Of a stretch of 64,000 nucleotides of DNA, positions 40,833-48,634 are shown in pieces. This DNA is from Extensimonas vulgaris. GTDB lineage: Bacteria; Pseudomonadota; Gammaproteobacteria; Burkholderiales; Burkholderiaceae_C. How positions within the stretch are numbered: position 1 is the first letter of the stretch; each line of letters starts with the position of its first letter. The position numbers were made by a program, and so were the translations under genes. Below the pieces are notes generated by a model. It was not told the origin of the DNA. It did no database searches and saw only the letters and a program-made list of their open reading frames with translations. Location: contig NZ_QPJU01000005.1 in NCBI RefSeq assembly GCF_003337425.1, positions 63,303 to 127,302 on the forward strand, in the 5' to 3' direction.

Positions 40833-40916
40833 GAAAGCAACCGCAAACACCTTGTCGGGGTGGCGGTTGGGATGGCTGCGCTTGCCGCCATCTTTCGCTG
40901 TTACTGAAATAGGCTC

Positions 40917-41414
40917 TTATGTCTGGACGCGAAAAAAACCGGTACCTGCCGTTCCTCTGCCGACTTCTTCTTCCGTGGCTTCACGCACGGCATGAACCTT
41001 GAGTTGCAGGCGTAATGCCATCCCTGCCAAGGGATGGTTGCCGTCGAGTACCACATGTTCTGGGTAGAGTTGCGCGATGGTGTAGAGCCCCTCGCGCGGG
41101 ATGTCTTGGCTGCAAGAGCGCGGCAAGGCGCTGCCTTCGAAGCACATTCCTTCTTCGATTTCGGCTGGGAACAATGCCCGTGGTTCGAGAAACAGTCGTT
41201 TTTCGTCGAAATCGCCAAAGGCATCTTCGGGTTCGAGGTGTAGCGAGAGCTTGGAGCCCGCGGCATGGCCTTGGAGCGCCTGCTCTATGCGTGGCAGCAA
41301 ATCGTTGCCACCCACGAGAAACTCCACCGGCTCGTCGAGTACGTCGAGGACTTCGCCCAAGGTGTCTTGCAAGTTCCATGTGAGTGCGACTACGCACTGA
41401 GGGGTGATTTCCAT
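40917..41414 (-). CDS. FKBP-type peptidyl-prolyl isomerase, SlyD-like
   Basis: A 165-residue cytoplasmic protein. It follows the SlyD pattern: early WNLQDTLGEVLDVLDEP, FLVGGNDLLPRIEQALQGH, then the inserted chaperone domain (EDAFGDFDEKRLFLEPRALF) and VLDGNHPLAGMALRL. The metal-binding His-rich tail of E. coli SlyD is absent. It converges with the peptidase gene across a possible hairpin (AACCGC.../GCGGTT at about 40839-40869). It is divergent from the cupin gene with 54 bases between start codons. Confidence 0.9.
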   Translation of the reverse strand: MEITPQCVVALTWNLQDTLGEVLDVLDEPVEFLVGGNDLLPRIEQALQGHAAGSKLSLHLEPEDAFGDFDEKRLFLEPRALFPAEIEEGMCFEGSALPRSCSQDIPREGLYTIAQLYPEHVVLDGNHPLAGMALRLQLKVHAVREATEEEVGRGTAGTGFFRVQT

Positions 41415-41468
41415 AAGAGAATTGCCGTTTCGTGAGCCGTTTTGGCTCGTTCAGATGGGGCTATTTTC

Positions 41469-42611
41469 ATGGATATTCAACAACCGGTCACGCTGTTGGG
41501 CGGTCTCAGCCCGGCGCAGTTCATGCGTCGGCACTGGCAGCGAAAACCTTTGCTGGTGCGCGGGGCGATAGCCCGGTTTACTCCGCCGGTGCGGCGTGCC
41601 GAGCTTTTTGCCTTGGCACGCAGGGATGACGTAGAGTCAAGGTTGGTGCAACAGAGGGGCGACACCTGGCAGTTACGCCATGGCCCGTTTGCGCGCCGTG
41701 CACTGCCGCCGCTGGCGCAGCCTCGCTGGACCTTGCTGGTGCAGGGAGTGGACTTGCATGACGAGCGGGTGCACGCATTGATGCAGCAGTTTCGCTTCGT
41801 GCCCGATGCGCGGCTCGACGACTTGATGATCAGCTACGCCACCGATGGCGGTGGCGTCGGGCCGCATTTCGACAGCTACGATGTATTTTTGCTGCAAGCC
41901 CATGGGCGGCGCCGTTGGCGTATCGGGCGCCAGAAAGACCTGCGCTTGCGCGAAGACATTCCCTTGAAGGTGCTGGCGCACTTCGAACCAGAAGAAGAAT
42001 TCGTGCTCGAAGCCGGCGACATGCTCTATTTGCCACCGCGTTATGCCCACGACGGCGTGGCCGAGGGCGAGTGTATGACGTATTCGATCGGCTTTCGCGC
42101 CCCGGAGCGCCGGGAGCTCGCGCAGGAACTGCTGTTGCGGGTTGCGGAAAGCGTGGCTGAGCAAGAGGCACCGGAACACCGCTATCGCGATGCCGGGCAG
42201 CAAGCGGTTGCCAATCCTGCCGCCATGCCGGAAGAACTCCAGCAATTTGCGCGTGATGCGGTGACGCGCGCGCTGGCACAGCCCTGGATACTGGAGCGTG
42301 CGCTGGGAGAATATCTGAGCGAGCCCAAGCCCAGTGTGTGGTTCGAGCCCACCGCCAGCGGGTTGCTGCAAGGCGGCATCGTGCTCGACCGCCGCACACG
42401 CATGCTCTACGATGCGCAGCACGTGTTCATCAACGGTGAGAGCTATCTGGCCGCGGGGCGTGATGCCGCCTTGATGCGCCGCCTGGCCGACATGCGCCGG
42501 CTGCAGGCGCACGAATTGGCGCGCGCCAGCGCAGAGGCGCTGGAACTTCTGACGTCGTGGTGCGAGGCTGGCTGGGCGCATGTTTGCAGCGATGAGGAGT
42601 CGCTCTTATGA
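41469..42611 (+). CDS. Cupin-fold ribosomal-oxygenase-like protein (RoxA/YcfD type)
   Basis: An Fe(II)/2-oxoglutarate JmjC-type protein of 380 residues. Iron ligands are His and Asp in GPHFDSYDVFLLQ and the distal His in PRYAHDGVAEG. The homologue in E. coli hydroxylates an arginine in ribosomal protein L16. The N-terminus MDIQQPVTLLGGLSP is chosen; a nine-codon extension is possible. A winged-helix-like C-terminal half (about 230-380) fits the family. The stop overlaps the next start (ATGA). Confidence 0.9.
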   Translation: MDIQQPVTLLGGLSPAQFMRRHWQRKPLLVRGAIARFTPPVRRAELFALARRDDVESRLVQQRGDTWQLRHGPFARRALPPLAQPRWTLLVQGVDLHDERVHALMQQFRFVPDARLDDLMISYATDGGGVGPHFDSYDVFLLQAHGRRRWRIGRQKDLRLREDIPLKVLAHFEPEEEFVLEAGDMLYLPPRYAHDGVAEGECMTYSIGFRAPERRELAQELLLRVAESVAEQEAPEHRYRDAGQQAVANPAAMPEELQQFARDAVTRALAQPWILERALGEYLSEPKPSVWFEPTASGLLQGGIVLDRRTRMLYDAQHVFINGESYLAAGRDAALMRRLADMRRLQAHELARASAEALELLTSWCEAGWAHVCSDEESLL

Positions 42612-43132
42612 CGGACGTCGTCTCGATACCGCAAGAAGGCGGCCCGGCTGAATTGCCCACAGGTCGCTTTGCCGGGCGCGAGGTTTTCGTGGAGCAGTTG
42701 CGCGCTGCTTTTGCCATGGCTGCGCAAGCCGGCTGGAAGGAAATCATCGTCAGCGATGCCAATTTCCACGACTGGCCCTTGGGGGAGCGCGCCGTCATCG
42801 ATGCACTGCAGGCCTGGGCGGGTAGCGGCAGGCGATTCACCATGCTCGCCTGCACTTACGACGAGGTGATCCGGCGGCACGCGCGTTTCGTGCGCTGGCG
42901 TGCTACCTGGGAGCACATCATCACCTGCAGGCGCAGCGCCGGCGCCGATCCACTAGAGATTCCCAGCGTGTGGTGGTCGCCGGGCTGGGTGCTGCAGCGG
43001 CTCGACGTGGTGCGCTGCGCCGGGGTGATGAGCACGGCGCCAGAGCGCCTCGTGGCCGTGCATGAGCTGCTCGAAGAGTGGGTGCGCAACAAGAGCGCGC
43101 CGGGTTTTCCGTCAACCACATTGGGGTTGTGA
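42608..43132 (+). CDS. Conserved hypothetical protein coupled to the oxygenase gene
   Basis: A 174-residue soluble protein that overlaps the oxygenase stop by four bases, so translation is coupled. Phrases such as IIVSDANFHDWPLGERAVID, ALQAWAGSGRRFTMLACTYD and EIPSVWWSPGWVLQRLDVVR suggest an alpha/beta fold rich in Trp. No known domain is recognised and no signal peptide. The context suggests a role linked to the hydroxylase, but this is inference. Confidence 0.8.
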   Translation: MTDVVSIPQEGGPAELPTGRFAGREVFVEQLRAAFAMAAQAGWKEIIVSDANFHDWPLGERAVIDALQAWAGSGRRFTMLACTYDEVIRRHARFVRWRATWEHIITCRRSAGADPLEIPSVWWSPGWVLQRLDVVRCAGVMSTAPERLVAVHELLEEWVRNKSAPGFPSTTLGL

Positions 43133-43341
43133 CGTTGCTGTTGACATGCACCTGGGTAGTGCTTGGATGCAACAGTGTTCATTTTTCAGTGCATCTCAGT
43201 GTTAGTGGGTATTGACGAATCTCCCTATAATCCACTTTTGTGCATCGATGAACTTCCAAGTGCATCCTGCCAGCGCGTAGATGGCTAGAGGAATCTGTCG
43301 CGATGGTGTTTCCGTTTCATCTGTCAACTAGGAAAACTGCA

Positions 43342-43581
43342 ATGAAAAACTCTCTCGTCCTGGCTACCTTGATCGCTGCTGCCGCCCTCGCCGCTTGCGG
43401 CAAGAAGGAAGAAGCCCCTGCGCCGGCTCCCGCTCCTGCTCCCGCAGAAGCTCCTGCTCCGGCTGCAGCGCCCGCTGCTGATGCATCGGCTGCTGCACCT
43501 GCTGCCGACGCATCCGCTGCAGCGCCTGCTGCCGACGCATCGGCTGCTGCACCTGCTGCCGACGCATCCGCTGCCAAGTAA
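43342..43581 (+). CDS. Small repeat-bearing lipoprotein
   Basis: A 79-residue lipoprotein: hydrophobic signal VLATLIAAAALAAC with Cys about residue 18, then GKKEE and a long Ala/Pro/Asp-rich tail. The tail has PAPAPAPAEAPAPAAAP and four 9-residue copies of AAAPAADAS. It is probably an anchored, disordered surface or periplasmic linker. The start follows a GGAAAA stretch. A TATAAT at 43226-43231 could be its -10 box, though no good -35 box is spaced correctly. Function is unknown. Confidence 0.85.
   Translation: MKNSLVLATLIAAAALAACGKKEEAPAPAPAPAPAEAPAPAAAPAADASAAAPAADASAAAPAADASAAAPAADASAAK
43462..43569 (+). repeat. Four 27-bp tandem units in the lipoprotein gene
   Basis: Units start at 43462, 43489, 43516 and 43543. 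Units 2 and 4 are identical, and unit 3 resembles unit 1 at its start, so a 54-bp pair has been duplicated. Each encodes AAAPAADAS, and the length likely varies by replication slippage. Confidence 0.9.
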
Positions 43582-43596
43582 GTCAAGCCTCAGAGA

Positions 43597-43687
43597 GGGT
43601 TGCCCGGGGTAATACACGGGCAACCCAGTGGCCATCCAGTCGGTGGCCACAAAAAACCCGCTGCACGAACGTGAAGCGGGTTTTTTT
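43597..43687 (+). terminator. Double hairpin terminator after the lipoprotein gene
   Basis: First stem GGGTTGCCCG/CGGGCAACCC (10 bp, 43597-43626). The second is ACCCGCT/AGCGGGT within AAAAAACCCGCT...AGCGGGTTTTTTT at 43651-43687. A-run on one side and T-run on the other make the second work in both directions, also serving bamC from the right. Confidence 0.85.
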
Positions 43688-43793
43688 GTGCCTGCCCGCG
43701 AGTGGCGAGCGGAAAATCGTGCGGGTGGGTGTTGGCACGCCGCCCTATCGAAAACGGCTCAGGGGGGCGCGGTGGTGCACTGTGGATGGCAAA

Positions 43794-44888
43794 TCAGCGC
43801 AGATCTTCCACGAGCACTTTGAGGATGCGCTCGGCATTGGCCGAGGTTTCTGGGGCGCCGGTTTCGTTCAACACGGAGACGGTGGTATTGCCTTCGTTTT
43901 CGGCATGCACGCGGATGCGGTACTTGAGCGGTGGTGCAGCGTCCGAGCTGCCAAAGATCTTGCCGAAAAAGCCGGGCTCCTTCTTGTCGGGGTTGGGCGC
44001 GACGTAGCGCACGAAATACAGCCCTTCGTTGCGGTTGCGGTCTTCGACCGTGAAGCCGGTGCGGTCGAGCGCCAATCCAACCCGGCGCCATGCGCGATCG
44101 AAGCCTTCGTTGAGGCGCACGATGGGCGTTCCATTGACGTTGGCCAATTGCGCTGCGGGGGCTTTCAGTTCGGGGGCGGCGGCAACGGCTTTGGCTTGTT
44201 CCTGGCTGACGCCGAGCTTGACCATCAGGCGACGCAAAAATTCGGCTTCGAGTTCGGGGTCGGGTTTGCGTGGCTGCCAGACGGTTGAGTCTTTGGTCGA
44301 GCTTGCATAGACCTCTTCCATGCCGCGGTGGGTGATGTAGATTTCGGTGCCCCCCGTGGGCGTGCGTTCGAAGCGGGTGCGGAATTTGTCACGCTCGCCC
44401 GTGGAGTAGAGCGAGTCGAACACCTTGCCAATCGTGGAGCGAATGAAGTCCTGGGGAATCTTGGCGCGGTTTTCGGCCCAGTCGGTTTCCATGATGCCGA
44501 GTTCGGGTTGCTCTATCACGAGGTTGAAGCCGTTTTCTTGCCAGAATTCGCGCACGGGCTCCCAGAGCTTGTCGGCGGGCCTATCGACGACGAGCCAGCG
44601 GCGGTCACCGTCGCGCTCTATGCGGACGTCGGCGATTTGCGCTATGGCGGTCTTGGATTGCGCCTCGGATTTGCTCGTCGCCTTGCCGGCTTCGAAGGCT
44701 GCGGCAGAGACGGCCCCACCCGGCACGGTGTAGCGGCTGTCTTGCGAGAGTTGGGTCAGGTCGGGTGGTACTTCGAGCGTGGGCGCTTTGGTGGCGCTTT
44801 TGTAGTCCACTTTGTCGCTCTCCAACACGGAGCAGGCGGACACGGCGAAAGCGAGGCCCAGCAGGCCCCATCGTGCAGTAGGGTTCAC
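43794..44888 (-). CDS. bamC: Outer membrane assembly lipoprotein BamC
   Basis: A 364-residue lipoprotein of the Bam complex, which inserts beta-barrel proteins in the outer membrane. The lipobox is FAVSAC with Cys19, followed by the unstructured BamD-binding stretch ESDKVDYKSATKAPTLEVPP. The two helix-grip domains include FWQENGFNLVIEQPELGIME and FDRAWRRVGLALDRTGFTVE. It follows dapA by 36 bases on the same strand, the classical dapA-bamC arrangement. Confidence 0.94.
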   Translation of the reverse strand: MNPTARWGLLGLAFAVSACSVLESDKVDYKSATKAPTLEVPPDLTQLSQDSRYTVPGGAVSAAAFEAGKATSKSEAQSKTAIAQIADVRIERDGDRRWLVVDRPADKLWEPVREFWQENGFNLVIEQPELGIMETDWAENRAKIPQDFIRSTIGKVFDSLYSTGERDKFRTRFERTPTGGTEIYITHRGMEEVYASSTKDSTVWQPRKPDPELEAEFLRRLMVKLGVSQEQAKAVAAAPELKAPAAQLANVNGTPIVRLNEGFDRAWRRVGLALDRTGFTVEDRNRNEGLYFVRYVAPNPDKKEPGFFGKIFGSSDAAPPLKYRIRVHAENEGNTTVSVLNETGAPETSANAERILKVLVEDLR

Positions 44889-44924
44889 GCGAAAATCCTC
44901 GGAGAGTCTTGGATGGGGAGATGC

Positions 44925-45821
44925 TTACAGCAAGCCGCTCGCGCGCAAGGCCGCCTCGACCTGGGCTTCGTAGGCGGGCTGCAGCGGCGTCATGGGCAGG
45001 CGCAGCGTGGGGCCGCACAGGCCCATGCGTGCCATGGCCCATTTGACCGGGATGGGGTTGGCTTCGACGAACAATTGCTTGTGCACGGGCAGCAGGCGGA
45101 ACTGGATTTCCATGGCGCGGCGCACGTCGCCGGCGAGTGCGGCGGCGCAGAGTTCGCGCATCAGGCGCGGCGCGACGTTGGCCGTGACGCTGATGTTGCC
45201 ATGGCCGCCGCAGAGCATGAGTGCGACGGCGGTCGGGTCGTCACCCGAATACACGCCAAAGCCTTGTGGCAGCTCGCGGATCAGCCACTGTGCGCGTTCG
45301 ATGTTGCCGGTGGCTTCCTTGATGCCGATGATGCCGGGTACCTGCGCGAGGCGCAGCACGGTGTCGTGCTGCATGTCCGCCACGGTGCGGCCGGGCACGT
45401 TGTAGAGGATGATGGGCAGGTCGCCCACGGCTTCGGCGATGGCCTTGAAGTGCCGGTATTGGCCTTCCTGCGTGGGCTTGTTGTAGTAGGGCACGACCTG
45501 CAGCTGGCTGTCGGCGCCGACATTTTTGGCGAAGCGCGCGAGCTCGATCGCTTCGGCGGTGGAGTTGGCGCCGCAGCCGGCCATGATGGGCATGCGCTGG
45601 GCGGCCTGCTCGACCGCGACGCGGATGATTTCGCAGTGCTCTTCGACGTTCACGGTGGGCGATTCGCCCGTGGTGCCGACCACGCTGATGCAGTCGGTGC
45701 CTTGCGCGATGTGCCAGTCGATGAGTTTGCGCAGGGTGGGATAGTCCACGCTGCCGTCCTCGTGCATGGGGGTGACGAGGGCGACGATGCTGCCGGTGAG
45801 GGTGACGCGAGAGGAGGTCAT
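44925..45821 (-). CDS. dapA: 4-hydroxy-tetrahydrodipicolinate synthase
   Basis: Condenses pyruvate with aspartate semialdehyde, first committed step of lysine and diaminopimelate synthesis. 298 residues, TIM barrel. The active-site threonines are in [10 protein letters not shown], Tyr140 is in LYNVPGRT and the Schiff-base Lys168 in [11 protein letters not shown]. It is likely transcribed together with bamC. Confidence 0.97.
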   Translation of the reverse strand: MTSSRVTLTGSIVALVTPMHEDGSVDYPTLRKLIDWHIAQGTDCISVVGTTGESPTVNVEEHCEIIRVAVEQAAQRMPIMAGCGANSTAEAIELARFAKNVGADSQLQVVPYYNKPTQEGQYRHFKAIAEAVGDLPIILYNVPGRTVADMQHDTVLRLAQVPGIIGIKEATGNIERAQWLIRELPQGFGVYSGDDPTAVALMLCGGHGNISVTANVAPRLMRELCAAALAGDVRRAMEIQFRLLPVHKQLFVEANPIPVKWAMARMGLCGPTLRLPMTPLQPAYEAQVEAALRASGLL

Positions 45822-45937
45822 GTCCGCAAGTGGAATCAGGAATAGAGCATTCTAACGATATGAGCCCTGAGGGAGGCGTGCAGTTCCTTGCGCGCGTCCG
45901 AAGCCGGCAGCGGACATGCGGCGCCCGGGTTGCGCGC

Positions 45938-46708
45938 TCAATCGCAGAGCAAGGCCGGTAGCGTCTGCGCCGCGGTGCCGCGCAGCACGATATGAGCGAC
46001 GCCATCGAGATCGCTGTCGTGCGGGTTGACGACGACCACTTTGGCGCCAGCCTGGCGCGCCTGGTGCGCGAGCCCGGCGGCCGGATAGACCTCGCCCGAG
46101 GTGCCGACCACGAGCATCAAGGTGCAGCGCTGTGCGGCCTGCTCGGCGGCGTGCAGCGTGGCCGGCGGCAGCATCTCGCCGAACCACACGACGTCGGGGC
46201 GCAGCAGGTTGCCGCAGTCGGGGCAGCGCGGCGGACTGTCGGCCTGCGCGCGGTCGGGCGCACAGACCCGGCCGCTGTGGCGCGCATGAAAGCACAGGTC
46301 GAGCCAGCGGTCTTGAAAGATGTTGCCGTGCAACGCCAAGGCGTCGGTGCTGCCGGCTTTCTGGTGCAGGCCATCGACGTTTTGCGTGATCACGGTGAGG
46401 CGCCCCGGGTGGCGCTGCTGGTAGGCGGCGATGGCGTAGTGGCCGGCGTTGGGCTCAACCTGGGCCATGGTGGCGCGGCGCTCGGCGTACCAGTTCCAGA
46501 CGAGCTCGGGCTGGGCACGAAAGCCTTCTTCGGTGGCGAGTTCGGCGGGGTTGAAGCGCGCCCACAGGCCGGTCTGCGCGTCGCGGAACGTGGGGATGCC
46601 CGATTCAGCGCTCATGCCGGCGCCGGTCAGCACGGCAACGTGCTGCGCGGCCTGCAGCCAGGCGCGCACTTGCGCAAAGTCGGGGCTGGAGTCAGGGGAT
46701 GCGGTCAT
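45938..46708 (-). CDS. NAD-dependent protein deacylase, sirtuin family
   Basis: A 256-residue Sir2 protein: NAD-binding TGAGMSAESGIPTFRD, then TQNVDGLHQKAG and the catalytic His in LALHGNIFQ. Zinc cysteines are in LCFHARHSGRVC and RCPDCGNLL. Tyr74 and Arg77 in WYAERR match the Tyr-x-x-Arg pair of class III sirtuins, which remove succinyl and malonyl groups. The start at MTASPDSS is chosen over a frame extension of 31 codons. It removes acyl groups from protein lysines in the cytoplasm. The lysine targets are unknown. Confidence 0.92.
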   Translation of the reverse strand: MTASPDSSPDFAQVRAWLQAAQHVAVLTGAGMSAESGIPTFRDAQTGLWARFNPAELATEEGFRAQPELVWNWYAERRATMAQVEPNAGHYAIAAYQQRHPGRLTVITQNVDGLHQKAGSTDALALHGNIFQDRWLDLCFHARHSGRVCAPDRAQADSPPRCPDCGNLLRPDVVWFGEMLPPATLHAAEQAAQRCTLMLVVGTSGEVYPAAGLAHQARQAGAKVVVVNPHDSDLDGVAHIVLRGTAAQTLPALLCD

Positions 46709-46775
46709 GGCAATGGGCCTATGGAGAGAAGAGGCGGGCAAAAAGGCCGATGACCGAAACGGGCCGGAAAGACGC

Positions 46776-47594
46776 TCAACCGGCCATGGCCATGGGCCCA
46801 AGATGCGCTATATCTTGCCGATTTTGCCCCGCCGCGGCAATCCCGCGCACCACGTCGCCGACCACGATCACCGCGGGGCTGGCCAGGCCCTGCGCGGTGA
46901 TGGCGGCCGGCAGCGTGGCCAGGGTGGCGGTGGCGTGGCGCTGCGTGGGCAGGCTGGCGTGTTCGATCACGGCCACGGGCGTGTGCGCGGGCAGGCCGGC
47001 GAGCAGGCCCTGCGCGATCTCTGCGGCGTGGCGCATGCCCATGTAGATCACCAGCGTGAGGCGCGCCGCGTGTGCGGTGTGCGCGAGCAGGGGCCAGTCC
47101 ACCCCCGGCGCGCCGGGCTGGGCGTGGCCGGTGATGAAGAGCACGCCGTGCGCGTGTTCGCGGTGCGTGAGCGGCGCGCCCAGCGCGGTCATGCCCGCAA
47201 GCCCGGCCGTGATGCCGTTGACCACCGTGACCGGCACGCCCGCGGCGCGCAGGCGCTCGACTTCTTCGCCGCCGCGGCCGAAGATGAACGGGTCGCCGCC
47301 CTTGAGACGCACCACGGTTTCGCCGGCGCGCGCGGCCTGGAGCATGAGCTTTTCGATGAAGGCCTGCGGCGTGCTCTTGCAGCCGCCGCGCTTGCCCACG
47401 TGCACGATGCGCGCGCTGGGTGCGGCGTAGGCGAGGATGGCGTCGCTCACCAGGTCATCGACGAGCAGCAATGTGGCGGCTTCGATGGCCTTGAGCGCCT
47501 TGAGCGTGAGCAGCTCCGGGTCGCCCGGGCCGGCGCCGACCAGGGTGCAGCTGCCAGGATGCGGGTGGGCCGAGGAGGCGATGTTTTCGGTCAT
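46776..47594 (-). CDS. cobA: Uroporphyrinogen-III C-methyltransferase
   Basis: A 272-residue SUMT that methylates uroporphyrinogen III twice to precorrin-2, on the way to sirohaem. It shows TLVGAGPGDPELLTLKA at the start, then VHVGKRGGCKSTPQ, VVRLKGGDPFIFGRGGEE and THREHAHGVLFITGH. The start MTENIASS is inside a longer frame and is preceded by GGACC. Located downstream of the nitrite reductase genes, it may supply sirohaem for NirB. No CysG-type dehydrogenase part is present. Confidence 0.94.
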   Translation of the reverse strand: MTENIASSAHPHPGSCTLVGAGPGDPELLTLKALKAIEAATLLLVDDLVSDAILAYAAPSARIVHVGKRGGCKSTPQAFIEKLMLQAARAGETVVRLKGGDPFIFGRGGEEVERLRAAGVPVTVVNGITAGLAGMTALGAPLTHREHAHGVLFITGHAQPGAPGVDWPLLAHTAHAARLTLVIYMGMRHAAEIAQGLLAGLPAHTPVAVIEHASLPTQRHATATLATLPAAITAQGLASPAVIVVGDVVRGIAAAGQNRQDIAHLGPMAMAG

Positions 47595-47632
47595 GGCAGG
47601 GTCCTTGATGCGGGTTCGGTGGCGGGGGCTTT

Positions 47633-48568
47633 TCAGGCGGTGCGGGCAGCGCTGGTGTTTGAGGCTACTTTGCGGCTCAACTGCACGATGTATTCCACCT
47701 GCTGGGCCAGGGCTGGCGGGGTGGGCAGTGCGCCGGCCAGCACGGCGCGTGTGTAGTGCGCGGTGCTGGCCGCGTCTATGCTGCTGGGCAGGCCCGGCAC
47801 TTCGGGCGCGGTGCCGGGCTGCTGCGCTTGCACAGGCAGGTGCTGGCCATGCACGAAGGCGTCGTAGCGCGGCGCGCGGCGCGGGTCGGCGCAGACTTCG
47901 CCCTCCAGGCCGCGCGAGAGCAGGGCGTTCATGCCGCGCAGTGCGCAGGTGCCGCACAGCACCTCGAGGTATTCGGGGTGGGTGTAGCTGCCGACCAGCA
48001 GGGTCGGGCCCGTGCTGGGCGCGATGAGCTTGGCGACGCTGTGGCCGGGGTTGCGCAGGCCGACGACCTCGCGCACCGCGAGCAGGCGCGCAAGGCCCGG
48101 TTGCAGCTGGGCCGTGGAGATGTGGGCGAGCGTGCCGTTTGCTAATTTTTCGGGAGCTTCCAGCGCAGGTATGTCGAGCGCAAGGAGCACTTCTTGTGCC
48201 GTAACCCGGCGCGCCTCGGTGCGCATGCCGTGCAGCAGTACGGGCAGCCCTTCACGTGCCAGCAGCAGCGCCAGCAAGGGCGTGAGCACCGGCAGTTTGC
48301 GCGCGCCGTTGTAGCTGGGGAGCACCACCAGAGGGCGATCGCTGGCCGGGAAGGCGTTGAGCCGCGCCTCGGTGGCATCGAGAAAGCCGGCCATTTCGGC
48401 GGCGGTTTCGCCTTTGATGCGCATGGCCAGGCAGAACGCGCCGATCTCCAGGTCGCTGACGCTGCCGTCCAGCACCTGCGCGAACAAGTCCGCGGCCTGC
48501 TCGCGCGTCAAGGCGCGCGCGCCCCGCACGCCGCGGCCGATTTCTTTGAGGTACTGACTGATACCCAT
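47633..48568 (-). CDS. ybiB: YbiB-like protein (TrpD2 family)
   Basis: A 311-residue protein with the fold of anthranilate phosphoribosyltransferase. Segments LTREQAADLFAQVLDGSVSD and AFCLAMRIKGETAAEM match its helical domain. The Gly-rich PRPP loop of true TrpD (GTGGD) is replaced by SYNGARKLP, as in YbiB, which binds nucleic acids instead. It lies 66 bases after the nitrate reductase and 38 bases before cobA, so it may travel with the nitrate operon by position only. Confidence 0.9.
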   Translation of the reverse strand: MGISQYLKEIGRGVRGARALTREQAADLFAQVLDGSVSDLEIGAFCLAMRIKGETAAEMAGFLDATEARLNAFPASDRPLVVLPSYNGARKLPVLTPLLALLLAREGLPVLLHGMRTEARRVTAQEVLLALDIPALEAPEKLANGTLAHISTAQLQPGLARLLAVREVVGLRNPGHSVAKLIAPSTGPTLLVGSYTHPEYLEVLCGTCALRGMNALLSRGLEGEVCADPRRAPRYDAFVHGQHLPVQAQQPGTAPEVPGLPSSIDAASTAHYTRAVLAGALPTPPALAQQVEYIVQLSRKVASNTSAARTA

Positions 48569-48634
48569 GGTGTGTATTGTTGCGGGGTGCTGATGAAAAA
48601 TGGTTATATAGGAATATGCCTACAGGGCTTTGTG

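Noticed and set aside
43212-43231. TTGACG plus TATAAT as a sigma70 promoter for the lipoprotein gene
   Set aside because: The two boxes are only 8 bases apart, too close for sigma70; only the TATAAT is kept as a possible -10.
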